Assembly: GCF_000764305.2 (NCBI RefSeq)
Contig: NW_025933422.1
Coordinates: forward strand, 328,456-392,455
Length of the DNA: 64,000 nucleotides
Reading direction: 5' to 3'
Source: Hyalella azteca
Taxonomy: Eukaryota; Arthropoda; Malacostraca; Amphipoda; Hyalellidae
Shown here: piece after piece, positions 49,081 through 59,650 of the stretch
Position numbering within the stretch: the stretch's first letter is position 1
Layout of the letters: the number at the start of each line of letters is the position of its first letter
Position numbers and translations under genes: made by a program
The notes under the pieces: generated by a model
Told to the model about the DNA's origin: nothing
The model's database searches: none
Seen by the model: the letters and a program-made list of their open reading frames with translations, nothing else

Positions 49081-49340
49081 TATCGTTGACGCTCCGAGTA
49101 TGAACGCCTTCAAGAACAGACTAGACGAAGCTATGCAGGAGCGTATGTTCAGTCTTAAAATGCCTCGCAAATTACGGACCAGACAATAAGTCCAGCAGCT
49201 ATCTTAATCAATCGTCAGTTATGGAAAGATCGGGTTCCAAAGGCCGGATCCCTTGTGAATCAAGTCACGAAAATTTAAGAATCGGCAACAGGCCATGGGC
49301 CTATTTCTTCAGTGCCGATACTTCTATTCTATTCTATTGT
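49008..49340 (+). mobile_element. LINE 3' end (ORF2 C-terminus, tail, TTCTA microsatellite), 5'-truncated
   Basis: From 49081 the frame reads APSMNAFKNRLDEAMQERMF, then SLKMPRKLRTRQ and TAA at 49186-49188, the typical end of a CR1/jockey-like ORF2 (..SVNAFKNRLD..). The 3' UTR follows with TTAAGAATCGGCAACAGGCC-ATG-GGCCTA at 49275-49302, then (TTCTA)n. It is homologous to the minus-strand copy at 18994-20895 and the copy at 62103-62258. Confidence 0.85.
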
Positions 49341-49399
49341 CATTAACAAAATTGTATGATTACATCGACTCCTAATTATAATGTTTTACTCCGTTCCAG

Positions 49400-49578
49400 G
49401 TTCCCCGGGCTGTAATGAAAAGGACTCAGCACCAAGAAAAGAAAATCAACGATCAAAATTGAGATCTTGCAGACACATCAGTGACATCACGCAACTCGAG
49501 TCACCAGGGAACTCCAAGACCAAGGAACATTCCGAAACTATTTTCATTCATATCCTATCTATAAAATTTCTTTACTAA
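49400..49578 (+). CDS. candidate terminal exon of unknown gene
   Basis: A pyrimidine-rich acceptor (TACTCCGTTCCAG, AG at 49398-49399) precedes a GC-richer open frame. It encodes a charged, Ser-rich peptide (NEKDSAPRKENQRSKLRSC, then ISDITQLESPGNSKTKEHSE) and ends with TAA at 49576-49578. The composition resembles coding DNA more than the flanks do. No convincing GT donor follows in frame, so if real it is a last exon; AATAAA at 49955-49960 could serve it. It could instead be untranslated leader for the 867-residue gene downstream, or chance. Confidence 0.28.
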
Positions 49579-50262
49579 CGTGGAATTTTGTTGTTGGTAA
49601 AGAACTAACAGCTTCACTGATATATGTTATCTTGACACTCTGTTTTTTTAAACGCCCATTCATATTAGCACAAAACAAGTGGGGTCATTAAACTAGGAAT
49701 TTATTGAGCTCTTCATTGTACGCGGATAGAACTGAAGAATGTGTAGACGCTCGTGACAACGTTCTTTAAGGCAATAACTGCGGTATTTATTTCAAACGGA
49801 TCATTATTTTTCCACAAAATTTGGAATAGACAGCATGCTTCTTGACACTTACACACTCATATCAGGCATCCCAATTTAGCGGAAAGTATATTTTCAACTT
49901 TTTCTGGATGGTAAGTTTCTGGTGTTTAATATGCGTGTATATTATTGATAAACAAATAAAGCAATGATATATTTCGAATTTGCCAAACGGTGCAAATTAA
50001 ATCTTGTTGCGCAGTATTTGTTGCTAGTGTTAAATAAATTAAATAATAATGACATGTCAATTGGCAAATAGACTTAGATCAAATTTATGCGCCAATCCTC
50101 TTAGTTTTGCTGAATTTTTAAAAATTTTTTATATATTATTATTCAGTGGTATTTTGATAATCAACAATTTCACCGACATTTGTTCCAAAAATCATCTTTT
50201 TTCTATCATGATCCGGCCATCAAAAAACGATTTTCCGTAATATCGTAGCTACTCGATATCAA

Positions 50263-52866
50263 ATGAGTATTATTCAATCAAACAACGAAAGCAATGAAAT
50301 GGCTAAGAATGTCTCTGCTTATTTGCTAACTAATTTTGCGTCAGAGTTTTGCTGGTCGTCTCATACCCTGAAGACTATTCCTGAAGTGTTCTGCCACCAA
50401 AGCTGCAAACTCCCAACCCAAGGGTCATCGAAACTTTTTCCTTTGGCCGATTACGAAGGAAAATCTTCAGCCTCCCAATTTCGGGAGACGTCAGAACTCT
50501 GCGTTCCAGGGAACAATTTTGGCTCACAGTCTGCGCATGCGCCGTCCAATACTGCGATGGGTATTGGCTCAAGTGCCCTGAGAAGTGACGTCTTCTATGG
50601 TGGTCTTAGAGGCGAAGTGGAGACTGGCTGGATTATTAACAACGCTCTGTTGGATTTTGCAGAAGAAATGCATGATGATATTTTTGATGTCAATGGACAT
50701 TTAATATCGAACGCAGTATTGGCAGATGGTTCAAGTTTTGATGATTGTGGCACAACAGAAAATACAAGCACGGAGACACCTGACGGGCAAGCAAGAAGCA
50801 GCAGGAATATCATTACTGCAAGCAACGAGTGTGTTAGTCCTAAGGAAAATGAAGGCCAAACAAAATTGAACGTAGAAACAACTGGTGAAGTCGTCGGAGC
50901 CGAACCTACTGCACCACAGAATACGAAGATAGAACAAATGAATTCAAATGCGTTCCTGCCGAGTTTCTATGGTTCAATAGATAAAGATTCCAATAAATTT
51001 AAAAAAATGACTGAGTTGACAACCGAATGCTTGACATCTTCGTTACTAGTGGATAATCGAAGTATTGGTTCAGATCCCATAAAATTAACCCTGCAAAAAA
51101 GTTTTAATCCGAATGAGTGTTGTCAGTCTACCAGAAAGTCAAAGAGTGCTGAAATACTGTGTCACGGTAACTCAATCATTGCGGTTAAAAGCGATGTGAA
51201 TAATATTGATACCCTAGAAACATGTGAATCGGAAAGAGTTGAGTCTTGCACTTCAGAAAATAATAACCGACCTGGGAAAGCTCTAAAACCGACCAATCGA
51301 GAAATCACGGTCGAAAATATGCCTAAATCTTTATCTTTTGAAGAGAGGAGACATTCAACTCCAGAGCCAATACCGATCACAGAACACTCTGATGGGAATG
51401 GAAATACAAAAGAAGAACTAGAACTTGAATGTAAAGACGATGAATCGAAGAGCAAAGACTTTAAATTAAACGTGTCATATGAAAGTCATGTGAACAATCC
51501 AATCTACTTCATGAACAAATCAATTCAAACTGACTTGGTGAGGGAGTCCGAAGACGACGCATTTCCCAGCATCGTCTCGAGCGACAGCGGTGTTTTCGTG
51601 CCAATCTGTGTCGGTACTGAAAAAGACGACTTATCTTTTGTTCTGCAACGAGCCTCGGCCGAAGGTAACAGCCTCAGTGAGTGCGAATCACTTCAGAGTG
51701 AACTTCTATCCAGTCTGACTGAATCGAATGAGCTAGGGACTAACAGTTTCAGTTCCCCGCTAAGCGGTAAGCTATTCAAAGAGTACCAGACAGCTCATGC
51801 AACTTTTTCTTTCGATTATCGATCCCAAATCCACCCCGCGATGTCGATTGGACGGTGCGCGTCGGAGGAGGGCATTTTTTCTCCATCCGATGGAGATGAA
51901 TCTAATGGCTGCAATGAATCTTTCGATACGAGTTTCACTGAACATTTGGTCCATAAAACATTCAACTCGATATACACTAAAGACGAGACCGACTTTGTTA
52001 CTTCTGACCACGAAGAATTAAAATCAAAACATTTCAAGGATTCTGAAACTAATATTTTCACTGCTTCTAATTCTCGCGAGACAAAAGTTAAAACAGCACC
52101 TAAGGAGCAGCAAAAACGTACAGAACTCATGAGAATTTCGTTAGAGGATTTAGATATCCAAGCTCGTTGCACGAGTGATCTGCCGAGCGCTGATTTGAAA
52201 TTTGCCGATAAAATGTGTGAATTGGACGAGCTTGCAGGCACCCAGCAATTGAGTGAAGACCTAAAAAATGCCATAAGACGAGCGATACTCACAGAAAAAG
52301 AAATCAATGAGCGTGAAGCCAGGTGCGTTGATAACGACCAATCAGAGAAAAAGATCGAACATTCTAATCAAAATTTTCCACGAATTAATGGAGAAACAAA
52401 TAACAGTTCTAAACCAACAACTCTTACAGATGTGAAAAATGGATCTTTGGGGCGTTCGCCAAATAAGCTCGACTACGTCAAGCAACGGAAACTCGTTAAA
52501 CCTAAAGAAGCTGCCGATAAAGTTGTGAAGCATGATTCATCTTCTCGAAAATCTCCTGTTTCATTTCACAACGAGAATAGAATAGCAGTGGTTGACAAAA
52601 ATCATCCAATATATAATTTAAGGCTCCGATTGGAAACTCGCAACAAAAGAAGCGCAGAAGAAACAAGAACGGAAGAGTCCGCGCTTCTGTCGGAGTACTT
52701 GCGCATCCAGCATCGCATAAGTTCCTTGCTCTCCGATGTAAAAAAGATGTCACGTGAAACGCGCAACTGGAAAATGGAGTTCACTTCATTGCAGACCCGT
52801 ACGAACAGCATATACGACGAGAGAGACGACCTCTTGAAACTCAGAGACAGCTTAATGAAAATATAG
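50263..52866 (+). CDS. 867-residue acidic, Ser/Thr/Glu-rich protein with C-terminal coiled coil (unrecognised)
   Basis: This is an uninterrupted 2.6-kb reading frame, far longer than chance allows in this AT-rich DNA. I do not recognise the family. An in-frame TGA at 50209 limits the 5' end. The first ATG (50263) has a weak context, and the ATG at 50299 (Met13, GAAATGG) is a better initiator; a spliced upstream exon joined at an AG near 50246-50248 is also possible. Residues 1-770 are mostly polar and disordered, with an aromatic/hydrophobic patch near 120-145 (WIINNALLDFAEEMHDDIFD), a phospho-site-like EERRHSTPEP near 357, and KSIQTD near 419. Basic Ser/Lys stretches lie around 690-775. Residues about 780-867 (HPIYNLRLRLETRN ... 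LLSDVKKMSRETRNWKMEF ... DERDDLLKLRDSLMKI) form a charged heptad-like coiled coil that ends at the TAG stop. No signal peptide or membrane segment is seen. A cytoskeletal, trafficking or signalling scaffold would fit, but that is only inference. Confidence 0.85.
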   Translation: MSIIQSNNESNEMAKNVSAYLLTNFASEFCWSSHTLKTIPEVFCHQSCKLPTQGSSKLFPLADYEGKSSASQFRETSELCVPGNNFGSQSAHAPSNTAMGIGSSALRSDVFYGGLRGEVETGWIINNALLDFAEEMHDDIFDVNGHLISNAVLADGSSFDDCGTTENTSTETPDGQARSSRNIITASNECVSPKENEGQTKLNVETTGEVVGAEPTAPQNTKIEQMNSNAFLPSFYGSIDKDSNKFKKMTELTTECLTSSLLVDNRSIGSDPIKLTLQKSFNPNECCQSTRKSKSAEILCHGNSIIAVKSDVNNIDTLETCESERVESCTSENNNRPGKALKPTNREITVENMPKSLSFEERRHSTPEPIPITEHSDGNGNTKEELELECKDDESKSKDFKLNVSYESHVNNPIYFMNKSIQTDLVRESEDDAFPSIVSSDSGVFVPICVGTEKDDLSFVLQRASAEGNSLSECESLQSELLSSLTESNELGTNSFSSPLSGKLFKEYQTAHATFSFDYRSQIHPAMSIGRCASEEGIFSPSDGDESNGCNESFDTSFTEHLVHKTFNSIYTKDETDFVTSDHEELKSKHFKDSETNIFTASNSRETKVKTAPKEQQKRTELMRISLEDLDIQARCTSDLPSADLKFADKMCELDELAGTQQLSEDLKNAIRRAILTEKEINEREARCVDNDQSEKKIEHSNQNFPRINGETNNSSKPTTLTDVKNGSLGRSPNKLDYVKQRKLVKPKEAADKVVKHDSSSRKSPVSFHNENRIAVVDKNHPIYNLRLRLETRNKRSAEETRTEESALLSEYLRIQHRISSLLSDVKKMSRETRNWKMEFTSLQTRTNSIYDERDDLLKLRDSLMKI

Positions 52867-53028
52867 AATCTCATTGAGAGCTTCGAACAGTATTTATATT
52901 GAATGGGGCGCTGAAAGTCAGAGAAAGAAAGTGAGAGGCTAAATTTGATCAAAGTTGAGAATCTGAGCGAGCCGTATGAACTTTAAAGGAATAACTTTGC
53001 CAATGGCATTTACTATTATGTTGAGGCC

Positions 53029-53034
53029 AATAAA
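53029..53034 (+). terminator. polyadenylation signal AATAAA of the 867-residue gene
   Basis: A canonical AATAAA lies 163 bp after the TAG stop at 52864-52866, in an otherwise plain 3' flank. It supports this being the last (or only) coding exon of the gene. Confidence 0.6.
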
Positions 53035-53039
53035 TTTTT

Positions 53040-54740
53040 CTGAATAGTATTGCAGAAATATCGGAAATACCGCCTGAATGCTGAAGTATATTTTTGAGAA
53101 TTAGTGGCTTTATTATTAATTTATCGATAAATTGTTATTATTCTGTGGATAATTTGTATATGTACAATTAGTGTACAATGTAGTAAGCATAAACTGTGTC
53201 GTAACTGCACAATACACGCTTTACAGTTTACACGGTACGATTATGTCTACCTTTGTTGTTCTAAGTGTAAAAATTTACCAGTTGAAATTCAAAGTTACGT
53301 CATGATTTGTTTCAGCTGGAACAAATACTAAAACATATATCAGGTCAGTGCGTGCTCAATTAAAGATTTATTCGCATTTATACAGCTTCGCATTCATGGT
53401 AATGACAATTCTTTTACTTATTGTAACAATTTTTGGAATGCTTACTGCAAAACTGAGCTTAATGCAATCGCTTGCTCAGTTTTCCTGGTAATAAAAGACC
53501 GCAACTTGTGATTGTATTTAAAAATCGATGCAATTTTCTTACATGTGTATAATAAATGTACCACAATGTAACTATAATGTATAATACTCTTCGTAATCGA
53601 GCTTATATAAGCATGAAGTATTAACGTATCTAAATGAAAATTTTGAGCGCAAAAATTGTTATTGTTATTGCGCAAAAACAAGATAAATTATTTTTAGAGT
53701 TAACTAGGCAAGCTTTTGTGGACAGGTCAAAAGTTGTTCGATTTCTGCTAAAATTTTGGCGCGTCTTCACTGAAGTAAATGTATGCGTTTTTTTATGAAA
53801 TAACAAAAGTATCTGATGTAAGAAATTGGAAAAACGTCTTAAGGCTGCGATTTTCTTGTTGGATGAAAGAAGTCGCAATTAAATTTGACACACTGTAGCC
53901 CTCTTGTTTATCATGAATTATTTGTCAGCTGTCGTTCAAAATATAAATCTTTTGTTTGTAGCGTATATAATAAGTGTTAGAGATTATTGAACTGTTTTTA
54001 ATTTCTTCATCATTTGTTTCATTATCACTCCTTTCGTGATCAAGTGCATTGTTGCGGAAGCTAGATACCTTTAATAGACTCTCCTAAGATTTAATTATAA
54101 CTAACAGATGAATAATATCTTTAAGCGTTGATTTCTCCGCATAAGAACAAATTCGCGGGTTAATGACCAATTAATCCATGACAGCCGGCGTAACTAAATC
54201 ATTGTAACTGCTCGCGATGACGTAGTTATCTGAATTCTGAATTGGGGAACTGACCAACACCCAACCAGCCCATTACCTTTTATTGAACACAAATATTTCA
54301 ACTGATAGTTGAAACAGATGGAATCTATGCTCCAATGAAGGGGAAATATCCAAGTAGTGGATTATACGGTCATTAATATTTACCAGCATTTATATCTTCC
54401 ATCTTCCGGAAGCATTTATCTGATGAGTTATCCATCAGATCCCTTTCCAAGTTATTTCCAGTTTCCTATGGCTTATCCTTGGGGCAACTACCTCGGACGT
54501 CTAGGAATGCTAGAATACCTCATCACGCAACACTCCAACACTTTAAGGATGATAATTTGTCCTCAATGATGATTTAGCAAGAAATGATTTAGCCATCGTG
54601 CCAGTGAGGTTCATCGTGCTTGATAATATAATCATGTTTACGTGCATGGCGTCAAACGGGATGCATGTTAGACGTGATGAGCGTTGGCTACAGGGCAAGT
54701 TCAAACGCAGTTTCGGAGGACTGACGTCCTCGTCAGTAGT
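53040..54740. other. 1.7 kb without supported gene
   Basis: This is AT-rich flank of the 867-residue gene. Antisense frames at 53442-53878 are short and featureless. Confidence 0.4.
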
Positions 54741-54742
54741 CA

Positions 54743-54912
54743 GTATAAAAATATAACTCAGTACTCACTGCAGTGAGTGACAGAGAATGCATTTTCTCGT
54801 CGACGAGAACTTGAGGTCACGGACAGACGGACAGACAGACAGACAGACGGACGGACGGACATGGCGAGCACAATAGTGCATTTTTTCCATAAATGAGAAA
54901 ATGCGCTAAAAA
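54743..54912 (-). mobile_element. dispersed GCATTTTCTC repeat, copy C
   Basis: This is the minus-strand copy. It has the perfect palindrome ACTCACTGCAGTGAGT at 54764-54779, GCATTTTCTCGTCGACGAG, a (GACA/GACG)n tract, and TGAGAAAATGCGCTAAAA at the end. Confidence 0.75.
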
Positions 54913-55726
54913 GGTTACATTAATTGAATTGAGTCTCATTATCAAAATTCATCGATGCAAGTTCATGAGTAAACTTAATACGTTGATTAACTGAGTTGTC
55001 CGTAATAAACAAGTAAATAAGAACTAATTAAGTAAGATGTCAACTGGTACAAAGCAAGACTCAGGAACAACATAGAACGTAATCCTAAATGAATATCATA
55101 TGCCCTATCCTATGAAAGAAGAGAGAGGGTCTACCGAGAGGGAGAAAGTCTTCTTGAATTTTTAGGTATTAATTTTTTCTTGTGTTTCTTCTCAGCGGCT
55201 GTCTTCATGGGGCTCGCCAGTAGGAAAGAAGGCATTAAAATTGTTCATACGACTAGATTACAATATAGATAATTTTTTATAATTTATTATCAGCCCAATT
55301 GTTAGTGGATCTTTAGTGAGCTTCTCCAGCTCCTTATTTATTTGCGTTAATTGGCTTTTGCAATGGCCATCATGGAGTGGTTAGGTTAAAGTTATTTTGT
55401 CCCCGAATGTAAATGAAGTTGAGAATGATTGAACTACTCGGAAATAGGTTTACATAAGATTCAACATCGATTATATAATTACAATTAATAGTGAGTTTGG
55501 TTAATAAATGTGCAGATGCTAATCAGATTAATCAATGCAGATTACATGAGGTTAAATCGTTGTATTATGAATAATATATCCTTAATACTAGTACATAGTT
55601 AATTTGCTGTAAAAGAAACATTAACACATGAAAAGTAATACTTGCAGTTAATAATACTTCACAAATCAATATGAGATGTCCTTGAAAGTCGGAATCCGAG
55701 TCTGATGCGAAATACGGCACAGAATT

Positions 55727-56047
55727 ATGCCAGTTAAGTTGAGAAAAGGCTTCACAGTCGCCACTGATCGAGTTAGCTCTCAACTTAATCTGGCGAGTGG
55801 AGCTTCTGTGAGAACCGAACTCAGCTTTCATCGTTTCCCCATCGAAAACTTGTTGTTGATGGTTGAATTGCCGGACAGTACGGTACGTCAGGCTCGGGAT
55901 CTATACCCTAAACTGGAAAACGCTGAGAGAGGCCTTGTAAATGGTAGGCTAGCTAAGTTAGGACTTATGCTTGGAGAACGCGTAGCACAACTTGATGTTT
56001 ATGATCAGAGGTGTTTATCTTTGACCGTTACCCGTACTTGTCCTTGA
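55727..56047 (+). CDS. coding-like open frame of 106 codons, unrecognised
   Basis: This open frame is clearly richer in G+C than its flanks. The peptide has an amphipathic, helix-like second half (DLYPKLENAERGLVNGRLAK, then LGLMLGERVAQLDVYDQR). It might be an exon, or the remains of a mobile-element protein. An internal GGTACGT near 55880 could be a splice donor. No known domain is seen, and the opposite strand also has an 88-codon frame over part of it, which weakens the case. Confidence 0.22.
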   Translation: MPVKLRKGFTVATDRVSSQLNLASGASVRTELSFHRFPIENLLLMVELPDSTVRQARDLYPKLENAERGLVNGRLAKLGLMLGERVAQLDVYDQRCLSLTVTRTCP

Positions 56048-56941
56048 CTAATGTCAGCGTAGCTTCCGTAGACTTAGTAGATCACTGCTACCGATTGTTG
56101 AAGTCTCATCATCTTCCGTAAGCCGCACACGTCGGGGATTTCTTGATTTGGTCGCCAACTGTGCACCTTCGCCAAACTGTCCGCTATCGCCCCCCGGTAT
56201 TCAACATTTCTGCTATTAATTTAGTTTTGGCTTTGATTTCTTCAACAAATTTGAATAGACTACCATTCAAGTTTGATTGCGCGGTTGGGTTCATAATGTA
56301 AATGCACTTGCAATACCGATAATAAATACTTTGAAAGTTAGTAAATGATATTCATCTCCATGACAATGGATTAGTTGTGAATAAAGAGAACATATGATTA
56401 ACTACCTTTAATCAATGAATAACACTTTTTTACCGCACAGGTATCACAGTTTAAAGGTTTAAGTTCAGGTATCACACGAAATAACATCGTCAGGAAGTCA
56501 ATGTCTGTTGTCTGCACTAAAAAAGTAATTAATTTAATGTACCTGCATGAGAATACGTCTGACTTTTTTAACCGCCATGCGAATTTGTGCAGTAGTTTAC
56601 TTCTGCACTTAAGACTTATACCTAGACTTGTTGATCACGGTCTGCCACATAGACAGCTGAGCTTCGTTACATACGTATTTATTTAACGTGTATCTTTCTC
56701 AGCCCTTTATAAATAGCCCTCTTAGCCCAAAAGTTTGAAGCGCAGTTTCATTTTCTGCAACTTAATTTGACTGCGATCTACTAACAAAACTCATCATATT
56801 ACTCACAGTTCAGTCATGCAAAAATTCTGAACTAGGATGCTGTTGTTAAATAAAAAGAGCTTCATTTTAGATTTATAATGCGTTAATACCCACTATGAAA
56901 CTACAGATCAGTCCAGCAACATTCTGCGTCTTTTTCTTCAG

Positions 56942-57068
56942 GCAATTAGTGCGCAGCAACCACGAACACGCTTTGTTCTACGCCAATCGCCGTCCTGAAT
57001 ATTGGCTATCTGGTCCCTATTTTATTGACGAGACAACACGATCTCTGTTTTATAGATGGGCTAATTAA
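56942..57068 (+). CDS. candidate terminal coding exon, 41 codons, with downstream AATAAA
   Basis: A strong acceptor (GCGTCTTTTTCTTCAG) is followed, after one base that would complete a split codon, by 41 open codons and TAA at 57066-57068. The peptide contains QLVRSNHEHALFYANRRPEY and WLSGPYFIDETTRSLFYRW, a natural-looking mix rich in aromatic residues. AATAAA at 57175-57180 lies 107 bp after the stop. The order acceptor, open frame, stop, poly(A) signal is that of a last exon. The frame is short, so chance remains a real alternative, and I did not find the preceding exon with confidence. Confidence 0.35.
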
Positions 57069-57254
57069 CAGCGTGCTGCGTGTAACTCAGTGCCAAGCCT
57101 AATGCTGATCCCTGCGCGTCTTGGCATTCATGAATTGCATTCATTTGTACAATTTTACAGGTCTGTGGATAGAAAATAAAGCATTCAATAAATAAGAGAG
57201 GGTTAAGTCTCATAAAAAATGAAGATGTTTTTCCATGAATGATTTATTTCAAAT

Positions 57255-57575
57255 TAGTTTCACATGCATCTATTGTGACGGTGTTATCTAGCGTGACAGG
57301 GTTACACGACGTGATGGTGTTATCTAGCGTAACAGGGTTACACGACGTGACGGTGTTATCTAGCGTGACAGGGTTACACAACATGATGGTGTTATCTTGC
57401 GTGACAGGGTTACACAACATGATGGTGTACCGTGTTATCTTGCGTGACAGGGTTACACGACGTGATGGTGTTATCTAGCGTGACAGGATTACACAACATG
57501 ATGGTGTTATCTAGCGTGAAAGGGTTACACAACATGATGGTATTATCTAGCGTAACGGGGTTACAGGCGCCATGA
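57255..57575 (+). repeat. 36-bp minisatellite, about eight copies
   Basis: The unit starts GTGTTATCTAGCGTGACAGG and ends GTTACACGACGTGATG; one copy carries a short internal duplication. Unit length is a multiple of three, giving an incidental open frame. Confidence 0.93.
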
Positions 57576-57579
57576 AAAG

Positions 57580-59160
57580 ATTACCGGCGTAACATGGTTA
57601 TCAATTGGGCTAGTGTAACCAGGAATTTCTTGGGAACAGAAATTTGTAAGAAAACCACACGACAGCAAATTCAAATGTTATATCTACAATTCTTAAGCGC
57701 CTAAATACCATACGCTGGTATCTGGTCAGGAGAAAATGTCCCGATAACAGCGCCACAAACCGACCAACCATTATTCTAAAATTTTCATTAGAAAACTGGT
57801 GTCGATGGGGGATGTCTGGCATTGATAATCACTGTGACTCCCCAAATACTTTAAGAATTTTTGTGCTATGCAGGAATCTCAAATAATTTAGGTGAAAAAA
57901 CTTCAAGGGACTAGTTTATTTTAGGCGAATGTGAGCTGGCACTGTTGAAGCCTATCAATATTTCTAATGTAATTAAGAATCAAAGTTACGACTGATTTAA
58001 ATTCATAAAGGACTTCGAGCATTTCTTTTCTGTTGTCATGTATTAGTGTTTTGTGGTAGGAAATAAATTGGACAAAGCAAAAATTACAAAAAATATTCGT
58101 GGGTGTTTCCTGAAATATGATTTCAACCCGAACTCTGGGTTGAAACTCTAGGATGAATTTTAATGAATTTGTAGATTTGTAATTGTAGCTTTGGGCATTC
58201 ACAACACATCATATCACGGTACTTGAATTAATCAATACAATACATGATATTAAAAAAAGTTTTCCATGAGATTCTATATGATGGAAAATACAGAATTCAG
58301 GTTGGCCAAATAATTTGGAAACGAGAGAACTGCACAAAAACTTATTTAGAAGAGTCAGTTACAGTAAAAATGTACGAAACACTACAGGCATCCCTCACTC
58401 AAACCCTTAATACCTTTGAATTCATCCCTCACTCGGGCCCCTAACACCGCATTCATACCTCACTGGAGTTTTTTCTCTAAAATTTCGCTCACGAGAAATT
58501 TCAATGTCATTAATCTGAATTTTAGAAGAAACAAGTGAAAAAGGCTTACACAAGGTTTGACTGCTACTTCGGTTTACCGTAGTTTACTCTACCTAAGTTA
58601 ACCTTACTTTGCCTATACTGGGATTCTTGCATAAACTTTCTCCATATCAAACAAAACAAACTGCTGCACCAGATTAACCTGCTGTTAATCGATGTTTTCT
58701 TCCATCACGTGAATTAAAATTTTCATAGGAAATGAATAAATTAGAAATTTATTTAGCGTTATAGTCAATTAGATCGTTTTGTTGATTTTCTAATGTAAGA
58801 CAACTTATAATGCAAACATAGCTATTGTCTAAATTTATAAGTATAAATTAATGATCCATTTACTTCGGTGAAATCTTGTGGAGAAATTTGCCTAAAAAGC
58901 CTGATGCTACAGCATGCGAATAATTTTGTAGGAGGTTTTTCAAGCGTCTTCAGCTTACCATTGAATTTAATGTGATGCGTACTTATAGAGTAAAAGTTAT
59001 TTGTAAATTTCTGTAATAATATTAAGCTATATTTAACCTGTGCTACTCTAACTTTAAGTTCCATTTTGCGAATCGAGTCAAAAGGTTTCGTCTGGAAAAA
59101 TTTTTATGGATACACAATTCATTGCATTTTTAATATTGAAGGTAATTAACGATAAAAAAT
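57580..59160. other. 1.6 kb without supported gene
   Basis: Short frames only. A loose repeat of CATCCCTCACTC-type words lies at 58388-58460. Confidence 0.4.
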
Positions 59161-59162
59161 AA

Positions 59163-59298
59163 ATATAACTTAGTACTCTGCAGTGAGTGACCGAGAGCGC
59201 TTTTTCTCGAGGACAAAAACATGAAGTCGCGGACAGACGGACAGACAGACGGACATGATGAGCACGGCATTTTTTCTATAAATAAGAAAATGCTCTAA
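59163..59298 (-). mobile_element. dispersed GCATTTTCTC repeat, copy D
   Basis: This diverged minus-strand copy has CTCTGCAGTGAGTGACCGAG, TTTTTCTCGAGGAC, a GACAGACGG tract and AATAAGAAAATGCTCTAAAA. It ends about 190 bp upstream of the promoter at 59491. Confidence 0.7.
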
Positions 59299-59490
59299 AA
59301 CAGTATCGCAAAAAAACATAGCTAAAAAAATTCCTTGATCATTTTTAGGAAATTGCACCGGGCCCAAAATGATGATGAATAATAGTTATGAGTAAGTCAC
59401 GTCAAGAGGCCTTGGATGTTGAGATACCGTGGAAAAAATATTCACATATGAAACGATAACTCCCACACCTGATAAAAATCCTTACCCATC

Positions 59491-59650
59491 ATTGGCGCCT
59501 AATGCCCGACGTCATTGTATTACCCGCCAATGATTGGGCGATTGTTCCTCGTCACTGAGGTCATGAACTTCCATTGGCCCTCGTCCCTTAATGCACGTAG
59601 GAGGGAAGGCTCCAGAAGCTATAAAAGGTAGCGAGCTCGAAGAAGAGATC
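59491..59650 (+). promoter_or_regulatory. RNA polymerase II core promoter with TATA box, CCAAT boxes and a CRE-like site
   Basis: TATAAAAG lies at 59620-59627. Upstream within about 130 bp are GACGTCA (59508-59514, cAMP-response/ATF-like), CCAAT at 59527-59531 directly facing ATTGG at 59533-59537, a further ATTGG at 59573-59577 and one at 59491-59495. CTCCAGAAG just before the TATA box loosely resembles a heat-shock half-site pair. The local G+C rises here. Transcription should begin about 30 bp downstream, near 59650. Confidence 0.6.

Noticed and set aside
51816..52307. 163-codon antisense frame
   Set aside because: Shadow of the 867-codon gene on the opposite strand.
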